Shown here one piece after another: positions 1 to 4,586 of a DNA stretch of 7,954 bases. Below the pieces are notes generated by a model that was given only the letters and a program-made list of their open reading frames with translations, was not told the origin of the DNA and did not search any database. Origin of the DNA: VRUE01 sp036557525 (GTDB taxonomy: Bacteria; Actinomycetota; Thermoleophilia; Solirubrobacterales; 70-9); the NCBI GenBank assembly GCA_036557525.1, contig DATBHH010000007.1, forward strand, positions 1 to 7,954. The letters run 5' to 3'. The stretch's first letter is position 1. Each line of letters opens with the position of its first letter. Made by a program: the position numbers and the translations under genes.

Positions 1-1227
1 GCGCCGCGACCCGGCCTCGACCTCGAACCAGGCCAGCTCGTGGGCGTCCTCGCGCTCGCGCATCTCGTCGGAGACGATCGCCTCGAGATCGAGCGCCGTG
101 ACCTGCTTCTTGCGGTCGGCAATCTCCTTGAACCGCTTGAAGGCGGCGTTGAGGGCGTTGCCCTCGACCTTGAACCCCAGCTGCTCAAGGGCGTCGCGCA
201 GAGCGTGGCGGCCGGAGTGCTTGCCGAGGACGATCGAGTTCGACTCGAGCCCGACCTCGGTCGCGTCCATGATCTCGTACGTCGTCCGCTCCTTCAGCAC
301 GCCGTCCTGGTGGATCCCGGACTCGTGGGCGAACGCGTTACGCCCGACGACCGCCTTGTTCGGCTGGATCGGGTAGCCGGTCAGGCGCGAGACCATCCGG
401 CTCGTCTTCGCCAGCTCGCGGGCGTTGACGCCGGTCGTCAGGCCGTGGACGTCTTCGCGGGTCCGGACCAGCATCACTATCTCCTCGAGCGAGCAGTTGC
501 CGGCTCGCTCGCCGATCCCGTTGACGGCGCACTCGACCTGGCGGGCGCCGGCCAGCAGCCCGGCGTAGGAGTTGGCGACCGCCATCCCGAGGTCGTCGTG
601 ACAGTGGACCGAGGTCTCGACCTCGCTCAGGCTCGGCACCAACTCGTAGAGGCGCCTGAAGTAGGCGGCGTACTCCTCGGGCGTCGTGTAGCCGACGGTG
701 TCGGGGATGTTGATCACCGTCGCGCCCTCCTCGACCGCGATCGCGCAGACTTCGGCGGTGAACTCGACGTCGGCCCTGGTCGCGTCCATCGGCGAGAACT
801 CGACATCCGGGCAGTAGGACCTGGCCAGCGCCACCGCGGCTCTGGCCTGGCCCTTGACATCCTCGCGGTCGGTCTGGAGCTGGTGCTCGATGTGAATGTC
901 GGAGGTCGAGATGAAGGTGTGGATCCGCGGTCGCTGGGCGTCGCGGATCGCGCCCCAGGCGGCGTCGATGTCGGCCTTGTGGGTGCGGGCGAGGCCGCAC
1001 ACCACCGGGCCCTCGACGCCGCGCGAGATCGCCTCGACGGCCTCGAAGTCGCCCGGCGAGGTGATCGGGAAGCCGGCCTCGATCACGTCGACGCCGAGCC
1101 GCGCCAGCTGCTGCGCGATCTCGACCTTCTCGGCGGTGTTGAGAGAGATCCCCGGCGACTGCTCGCCGTCGCGCAGGGTCGTGTCGAAGATGTGGACGCG
1201 GTTTGCGCCGTTGGGTGAAGCTGTCAC
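1..1227 (-). CDS. leuA: 2-isopropylmalate synthase, N-terminal 409 residues (runs off left edge)
   Basis: LeuA condenses acetyl-CoA with 2-ketoisovalerate, the first committed step of leucine synthesis, in the cytoplasm. The frame is open from a GTG at 1227-1225 to the edge of the window. The GTG is chosen because AAGGAGG lies 8 nt upstream, and because the family motif FDTTLRDGEQ follows at residues 14-23. The catalytic TIM barrel is recognisable by that motif (metal ligand D20), by NIPDTVGY (173-180), by the metal-binding HCHDD (208-212), by NGIGERAGN (236-244) and by GIHQDG (304-309). Residues from about 365, including QVTALDLEAIV, begin the linker to the C-terminal leucine-binding regulatory domain. 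That domain lies outside the window, so this should be the long, feedback-inhibited form of roughly 500 residues or more. A leucine-rich leader ORF lies 66 nt upstream and probably controls translation. A homocitrate or citramalate synthase is possible but less likely given the leucine leader. Confidence 0.96.
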   Translation of the reverse strand, partial: MTASPNGANRVHIFDTTLRDGEQSPGISLNTAEKVEIAQQLARLGVDVIEAGFPITSPGDFEAVEAISRGVEGPVVCGLARTHKADIDAAWGAIRDAQRPRIHTFISTSDIHIEHQLQTDREDVKGQARAAVALARSYCPDVEFSPMDATRADVEFTAEVCAIAVEEGATVINIPDTVGYTTPEEYAAYFRRLYELVPSLSEVETSVHCHDDLGMAVANSYAGLLAGARQVECAVNGIGERAGNCSLEEIVMLVRTREDVHGLTTGVNARELAKTSRMVSRLTGYPIQPNKAVVGRNAFAHESGIHQDGVLKERTTYEIMDATEVGLESNSIVLGKHSGRHALRDALEQLGFKVEGNALNAAFKRFKEIADRKKQVTALDLEAIVSDEMREREDAHELAWFEVEAGSRR

Positions 1228-1235
1228 TGGACCAA

Positions 1236-1242
1236 CCTCCTT
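1236..1242 (-). promoter_or_regulatory. Shine-Dalgarno site of leuA
   Basis: Minus-strand AAGGAGG, eight bases before the GTG at 1227. It is one of the strongest ribosome-binding sites in the window and fixes the GTG as the leuA start. Bases 1236-1245 (GAGAAGGAGG on the minus strand) can pair with the leucine codon run of the upstream leader at 1315-1324. The site is therefore probably the regulated element. Confidence 0.88.
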
Positions 1243-1293
1243 CTCGCTTTGACTCGAATGACCTTTCTCTCGCGGCTCACGCGCCGCCCAGCG

Positions 1294-1353
1294 CTATTCC
1301 CCCCGAAGGGGGAGGAGAAGGAGAAGCGCCAGGCTGTCGAGCCGGTGCGTCAT
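1294..1353 (-). CDS. leuL: Leucine-rich leader peptide upstream of leuA (19 codons)
   Basis: A short ORF from ATG (1353-1351) to TAG (1296-1294) encodes MTHRLDSLALLLLLPLRGE. Eight of the 19 residues are leucine, with five in a row at positions 10-14 (codons CTT CTC CTT CTC CTC). A leucine run in a tiny ORF directly before leuA is the signature of an amino-acid-sensing leader peptide, whose translation rate and not its product matters. There is no Shine-Dalgarno sequence, but a TAAGCT -10 box at 1368-1363 would place the transcript start only about three bases before the ATG, so it is probably read as a nearly leaderless mRNA. It is in the same frame as leuA, 126 bases upstream, with its TAG as the only stop in between. 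The symbol follows the usual name for such leaders. Expression is inferred. Confidence 0.85.
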   Translation of the reverse strand: MTHRLDSLALLLLLPLRGE

Positions 1354-1362
1354 TCGCTGATC

Positions 1363-1390
1363 AGCTTAGCGCACGCTCTGCCGGCCGCAA
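1363..1390 (-). promoter_or_regulatory. Probable promoter of the leuL-leuA transcript
   Basis: On the minus strand, TTGCGG (1390-1385) and TAAGCT (1368-1363) are separated by 16 bases. The -10 box fits the actinobacterial TANNNT pattern. The -35 matches only the TTG of the consensus. Transcription would begin near 1356, three bases before the leader ATG. No other TANNNT box is equally well placed. It is back-to-back with the exporter promoter and their elements abut. Confidence 0.5.
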
Positions 1391-1396
1391 TAAGCT
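1391..1396 (+). promoter_or_regulatory. -10 box of a leaderless promoter for the MFS exporter
   Basis: TAAGCT ends six bases before the A of the exporter's ATG (1403), exactly the spacing that makes that A the first transcribed base. No Shine-Dalgarno sequence precedes the ATG, which agrees with a leaderless mRNA, a common arrangement in Actinobacteria. A good -35 is not visible. TTAGCG at 1366-1371 is the nearest candidate, with an overlong 19-bp spacer. Confidence 0.5.
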
Positions 1397-1402
1397 GAGC
1401 CC

Positions 1403-2821
1403 ATGGAGTCCCGCTCCGGCGGACCGAGCCCCACCCCCTGGCTCGCGCTGATCGCGATGGGAGTCAGCGTCGTCGTCATCGCCAACGACTTCTCGGCGAT
1501 CAACGTCGCGATCCCGACGATGGAGAAGGACTTCGACACCAACGTGAACACGATGCAGTGGGTGATCAACGCCTACGCGTTGACGTTCGGGGTGCTGATC
1601 GTCACCGGCGGCCGGCTCGCCGACATGTTCGGGCGCCGGCGGGCATTCTTCGTCGGCACCGCGATCTTCGCCTCGATGTCCGCCGTCGGCGGCGCCGCGC
1701 CGACCGAGACCTTTCTGATCTTCACCCGCGTCCTGATGGCGATCGGCGGCGCCCTGATGTGGCCGGCGATCCTCGGGATGACCTACGAGATCCTCCCCGA
1801 CGAGAAGGCCGGGCTCGCCGGCGGGATCATCATCGGCGCAGCCGGGCTCGGCAACGCGATGGGACCGCTGATCGGAGGCGTCTTCACCGATCTCCTCACC
1901 TGGCGCTGGATCTTTTTCGCCAACGTCCCGGTCGCGATCTTCGCGGTCCTCGTCACCTACCGCTTCGTCCACATCGAGGAGCCGGAGGTCGGCCGGCAGA
2001 AGATCGACTACGCGGGCGTATCGGCGATCTCCTTCGGCCTCGTCTCACTGCTGATCGCGCTCGACCAGGTCGACGACTGGGGCTGGGGCGACGCGAGGAC
2101 GGTCGCCCTGCTGGTGATCGCGGCGATCCTCATTGTCGCCTTCCTCCCGATCGAGCGCCGCGCCGGCAGCAGCGCGCTCATCCCCCGCGACGTGATCCGC
2201 AATGAGAGCTTCCGCGCCTCCTGCCTGGCGATCCTCTTCATGTCGGCGACCTTCTTCGCAGCCCTGCTGTACCTGCCGCAGTTCATGCAGAAGCAGCTCG
2301 GCTACTCGCCGCTCGAGGCGGGCGTCGGGATGCTGCCATTCCTCGCCACCTTCGCCCTCGTCTCATTTGTCGCCGGCCCTCTCTACAACCGGCTCGGGGC
2401 GAAGCTGCTGGTCGTGATCGGCGCCGCCTGCATCACGATCGCCCCGTTCGCCTTCTCGCTGGTCGACGCCGGCTCCGGATACGGCTCGCTGGTCGCAGGC
2501 ATGATCGTGCTCGGGATCGGGATCGGGAGCTTCTACCCGACCGCTACCACCGCGGGGGTGACCTCGGTCGACGAATCGCAGACCAGCCTCGCTGGCGGGA
2601 TCATCTACATGTTTCAGATCGCCGGCGGCTCGATCGGCCTCGGGCTGACGACGACCGTCTTCTCATCGCAGGAAACGTTCGTCGACGGAATCCAGGCCGG
2701 GTTCCGGCTCGACGCGTTCCTCTCGCTGATCGGCTTTCTGATCGCCCTGCTGTTCGTCGGCGGCAGGATCTGGAGCCGTGGCCAGGAGGCCGAGGCAGCC
2801 GCCGAGGCAGCCGCGAGTTGA
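1403..2821 (+). CDS. DHA2-family MFS drug/proton antiporter, 14 helices
   Basis: A 472-residue inner-membrane exporter, expected to exchange a small molecule for protons. Hydrophobic helices alternate with short loops through the whole chain in a 14-helix pattern. DFSAINVAIPTM (29-40) resembles motif D1, with an acidic residue in helix 1. GGRLADMFGRRR (69-80) is motif A in the 2-3 loop. RVLMAIGGALMWP (109-121) is motif B, with the conserved arginine. GNAMGPLIGG (150-159) is the antiporter motif C in helix 5. WRWIFFANVPVAI (167-179) is typical of DHA2/EmrB-like proteins. The C-terminal tail is short and Ala/Glu-rich. The ATG at 1403 gives a normal N-terminus and suits a leaderless start. The substrate cannot be read from sequence. 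Divergence from leuA suggests, but does not show, a link to amino acid metabolism. Confidence 0.93.
   Translation: MESRSGGPSPTPWLALIAMGVSVVVIANDFSAINVAIPTMEKDFDTNVNTMQWVINAYALTFGVLIVTGGRLADMFGRRRAFFVGTAIFASMSAVGGAAPTETFLIFTRVLMAIGGALMWPAILGMTYEILPDEKAGLAGGIIIGAAGLGNAMGPLIGGVFTDLLTWRWIFFANVPVAIFAVLVTYRFVHIEEPEVGRQKIDYAGVSAISFGLVSLLIALDQVDDWGWGDARTVALLVIAAILIVAFLPIERRAGSSALIPRDVIRNESFRASCLAILFMSATFFAALLYLPQFMQKQLGYSPLEAGVGMLPFLATFALVSFVAGPLYNRLGAKLLVVIGAACITIAPFAFSLVDAGSGYGSLVAGMIVLGIGIGSFYPTATTAGVTSVDESQTSLAGGIIYMFQIAGGSIGLGLTTTVFSSQETFVDGIQAGFRLDAFLSLIGFLIALLFVGGRIWSRGQEAEAAAEAAAS
2789..2812 (+). repeat. 12-bp perfect tandem duplication at the 3' end of the exporter gene
   Basis: GCCGAGGCAGCC occurs twice head to tail (2789-2800 and 2801-2812) and encodes an (AEAA)2 stretch in the cytoplasmic tail just before the stop codon. 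The copies are in frame, so gain or loss of a unit would only lengthen or shorten the tail. Confidence 0.9.
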
Positions 2822-2836
2822 AGCGACGGCCGGCGC

Positions 2837-3388
2837 CTACTTGATGACGTTCTTCCCCGAGCCGCCACGGGTGAAGTCGAAGCCCGGGCCCGAGAGGAGG
2901 GTGTCGTTGCCGCTGCCGCCGATCAGGACGTCCGAGCCCGGCCCCCCGATCAGAACGTCGTCGCCGGGGCCGCCGACGAGACGGTCCGGTCCCGGCCCCC
3001 CGATCAGTTTGTCGTCACCGGACCCGCCGACCAGGATGTCGCGGCCGGTCCCGCCCCGGACCGTGACCGGGACCGTCACGCCCTTCGAGACCGTGACCGT
3101 GTCGTCGCCGCCGTCGGCGTTCATTTCGAACCCGGCGATCGGGGGGGCGCCGCAGATGAGCTCGTTCGGATTGCCTTCCGGATTGGTGCAGACTTCGCCG
3201 CCGACTTCGAGCGGGACGATCGAGTCGATCACGTAGTCGTGGCCGTCGGAGGTCAGCCAGACGTGGATGTTGTTCGAGGCCGACCCGCCCGCGAGCAGAA
3301 CCGTGAACGACCCGGGTGCGGCTGCGGTCGCCGGCGAAGCGAACACCGCCGCCAAGAACGCGAACGAGATGACGATTGCCCTCTTCAT
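2837..3388 (-). CDS. Small secreted RTX-type (haemolysin-type calcium-binding repeat) protein
   Basis: 183 residues. The start at 3388 is chosen because it opens a textbook signal peptide: KR, a hydrophobic core (residues 4-17), then an Ala-rich cleavage region around SPATA-A (19-23). The mature N-terminal part (about 24-111) is unfamiliar, probably beta-rich, with a likely disulfide pair at C67 and C79. It ends in ADGGDDTVTVSKGVTVPVTV, the usual lead-in to repeats in such proteins. Eight consecutive nonapeptides of the GGxGxDxhx type fill residues 112-183 and stop exactly at the C-terminus. Such repeats coil into a calcium-binding parallel beta-roll outside the cell. No enzyme domain or type I secretion tail is visible, so export is probably by Sec. 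The MDR gene ends 40 bp upstream on the same strand. The exporter gene converges on it with a 15-bp gap. Its function is unknown. Confidence 0.87.
   Translation of the reverse strand: MKRAIVISFAFLAAVFASPATAAAPGSFTVLLAGGSASNNIHVWLTSDGHDYVIDSIVPLEVGGEVCTNPEGNPNELICGAPPIAGFEMNADGGDDTVTVSKGVTVPVTVRGGTGRDILVGGSGDDKLIGGPGPDRLVGGPGDDVLIGGPGSDVLIGGSGNDTLLSGPGFDFTRGGSGKNVIK
2840..3055 (-). repeat. Eight 27-bp units encoding RTX nonapeptides
   Basis: The units encode GGTGRDILV, GGSGDDKLI, GGPGPDRLV, GGPGDDVLI, GGPGSDVLI, GGSGNDTLL, SGPGFDFTR and GGSGKNVIK. The first six fit the calcium-binding consensus well. The last two have lost parts of it (no leading Gly in unit 7, N in place of D in unit 8), as is usual for a capping turn. 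The DNA copies are imperfect and protein selection explains the period. Confidence 0.9.
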
Positions 3389-3428
3389 CGAAAGACCGAC
3401 CCCTGACCCGGGTGCTCTCTGGCCCCCA

Positions 3429-4463
3429 CTAGGGAAACAGCACAACCTTGCCTACGTTGCGGCGTTCGGCGATGAACCGGTGCGCGTCCCCGGCCTGCTC
3501 GAAGGGGAACGAGGCGGCGACGACGGGATCGAGCCTACCGGCGTTCAGATCGCTCATCAACGGCTCCGTCACCCGGCGAATATCGCCCTCCCGATCCCAC
3601 CACTTGAGCAGGTTGAGGCCGAACACGCCCTTGTTCTCGTTCATCGCGGAGAGGCTCTTCCACCACGGCCAGGTCGCCGCCGGCATCCTCGCCAGCGCCC
3701 TGAGCGCCGCCGGCAGGTCGCGGCGCCCGTCGCTGCTGACCTCGGAGATCCCGTACATGACCAGGCGGCCCCCCGGCCGCAGCAGCCGGTAATCCTTGCG
3801 GAAGCTGGTCGGCCCCTGGGCATCGATCACGATGTCGACGCCCTCGCCGCCGGTGATCCGCATCACCTCGCGCTCGAAGTCTTCGGTTCGGTAGTCGATC
3901 GGGTCGGTCACGCCCTGGGCGCGGATCGCCTCATGCTTGGCACTCGATGCCGTCCCGATCAACAGAGAGGCGCCGGCGTTGCGGCAGATCTGCGTCGCCG
4001 CGATCCCGACCCCGCCGGCGGCGCCGTGGACGAGCACCCTGTTGCCCTCGCGCAGGCCGCCCATGATCACCAGCGCCGCGTGGGCGGTCCCGTAGTTGAC
4101 CGGGAAGGCAGCGCCCTGCTCGAACCCGATCTGATCCGGCAGCGGCAGGGCCTGATCGGCGGCGACGGTCACCAGCTCGGCCTGGCCGCCGAACCGGGTC
4201 GGCGCCATGACCCGATCCCCGATCCGGCGGCCGGTGACGCCGTCGCCGACCGACTCGACCTCGCCCGCGACCTCGTATCCGAGGACGCAGGGGGTCTTCG
4301 GAGCGTCGGGGTAGAGCCCGACCCGGGCGAGCGTGTCGGCGAAGTTGATCCCGGCGGCCCTGACCGCGATCCGGACCTCGCCGGGGCCAACCGGGGGATC
4401 GGGTCGCTCCTGCACCCGAAGCATCTCGGGCCCGCCGCTGCCGTTCAGGACCACCGCTTTCAT
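3429..4463 (-). CDS. Zinc-independent MDR oxidoreductase, quinone oxidoreductase/VAT-1-like
   Basis: 344 residues, a normal length for the medium-chain dehydrogenase/reductase superfamily. The N-terminal GroES-like domain contains AGINFAD (37-43) and GYEVAGEVESVG (62-73). The Rossmann domain has the nucleotide-binding HGAAGGVGIAA (146-156), the AAGGVG form typical of NADPH quinone reductases. The cysteine and histidine ligands for catalytic and structural zinc are absent, so a zinc alcohol dehydrogenase is unlikely. The C-terminal stretch from NKGVFGLNLLKWWD (277-290) to the NVGKVVLFP end (336-344) resembles the VAT-1-like branch. The likely reaction is NAD(P)H-dependent reduction of quinones or enones in the cytoplasm; the substrate is unknown. 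The start at 4463 matches the family's MKAVVL opening. In-frame starts at 4499 and 4550 would add unconserved residues. No Shine-Dalgarno sequence precedes 4463 and a hairpin sits just upstream, so initiation may be weak. Confidence 0.9.
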   Translation of the reverse strand: MKAVVLNGSGGPEMLRVQERPDPPVGPGEVRIAVRAAGINFADTLARVGLYPDAPKTPCVLGYEVAGEVESVGDGVTGRRIGDRVMAPTRFGGQAELVTVAADQALPLPDQIGFEQGAAFPVNYGTAHAALVIMGGLREGNRVLVHGAAGGVGIAATQICRNAGASLLIGTASSAKHEAIRAQGVTDPIDYRTEDFEREVMRITGGEGVDIVIDAQGPTSFRKDYRLLRPGGRLVMYGISEVSSDGRRDLPAALRALARMPAATWPWWKSLSAMNENKGVFGLNLLKWWDREGDIRRVTEPLMSDLNAGRLDPVVAASFPFEQAGDAHRFIAERRNVGKVVLFP

Positions 4464-4586
4464 CAATGTTCGCGCTTCGCTCGCTGCGCGAAGGGCCATG
4501 GATAAACGCTTGCTCGCTCTGCGCTCACCGGCTTGACCATATCCAGCCACCCCCCGGCGCGGGAGCCGAGGAGGCGGCGGTCTTGG
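4464..4586. other. 123-bp gap between serA and the MDR gene
   Basis: It contains the REP-like inverted repeat described separately and a weak minus-strand -10 candidate, TATGGT (4541-4536), without a convincing -35. Downstream of the serA stop only four-pair stems occur (for example CCCG-CGC-CGGG near 4554-4564) and none is followed by a T-run. I find no clear terminator, so read-through from serA into the MDR gene is possible. Confidence 0.5.
4469..4493. repeat. REP-like inverted repeat before the MDR start codon
   Basis: TTCGCGC (4469-4475) and GCGCGAA (4486-4492) form a perfect 7-bp inverted repeat with a 10-base loop. An overlapping alternative pairs CTTCGC (4475-4480) with GCGAAG (4488-4493), so only one can form at a time. 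A degenerate direct copy of the core, with one base changed and one inserted (CGCTTGCTCGCTCTGCGCT), lies at 4507-4525. In the mRNA the hairpin would end five bases before the MDR ATG. Confidence 0.6.

Larger units (their letters stand above)
1228..1356 (-). promoter_or_regulatory. Predicted leucine-responsive translational attenuator of leuA
   Basis: The leader RNA can fold so that CTCCTTCTC in the leucine codons (1323-1315) pairs perfectly with GAGAAGGAG (1245-1237), and U1324-G1236 adds a wobble pair. This hides the whole GGAGG of leuA. Two small hairpins fit inside the closing helix. One is a six-pair stem capped by a UUCG tetraloop (1313-1298) and the other a GCGGC/GCCGC stem with a six-base loop (1287-1272). 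A ribosome stalled on Leu codons 10-14 would cover the 5' arm and free the ribosome-binding site. A ribosome that terminates at TAG (1296-1294) and leaves would let the helix form. No stem followed by a T-run is visible, so termination control is unlikely. Actinobacteria are known to carry conserved RNA elements before leuA; whether this is the same class is untested. Confidence 0.7.
1361..1398. repeat. Inverted repeat spanning the divergent leuL/exporter promoters
   Basis: TCAGCTTA (1361-1368) and TAAGCTGA (1391-1398) are perfect 8-bp inverted copies separated by 22 bp. Each contains the -10 box of one of the two divergent promoters. It may simply be two identical promoters facing away from each other, or a two-site operator with centres about three helical turns apart. 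Confidence 0.65.

Noticed and set aside
40..1218. Long plus-strand open frame (392 codons) opposite leuA
   Set aside because: It is antisense to a clearly conserved gene. Its Arg/Asp/Leu/Val-rich product has no recognisable motif, and such shadows are normal in very GC-rich DNA.
1272..1287. Intrinsic terminator in the leuA leader (GCGGC/GCCGC stem)
   Set aside because: The stem is only five pairs and is followed by an A/G-rich stretch and not a T-run. Control at the ribosome-binding site fits better.
1361..1972. Minus-strand open frame of 203 codons inside the exporter gene
   Set aside because: Highly charged antisense shadow that would also collide with the leuL promoter. The plus-strand exporter has clear MFS motifs.
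2840..3055. CRISPR-like or minisatellite array
   Set aside because: The 27-bp period is imperfect at DNA level and is fully explained by the protein's nonapeptide repeats.
3389..3445. N-terminal extension of the RTX protein
   Set aside because: It would place 19 residues before a complete signal peptide beginning MKR, and would overlap the end of the MDR gene.
4464..4550. N-terminal extension of the MDR protein (starts at 4550 or 4499)
   Set aside because: The family begins at MKAVVL. The added residues derive from the REP-like repeat region and no SD supports either start.
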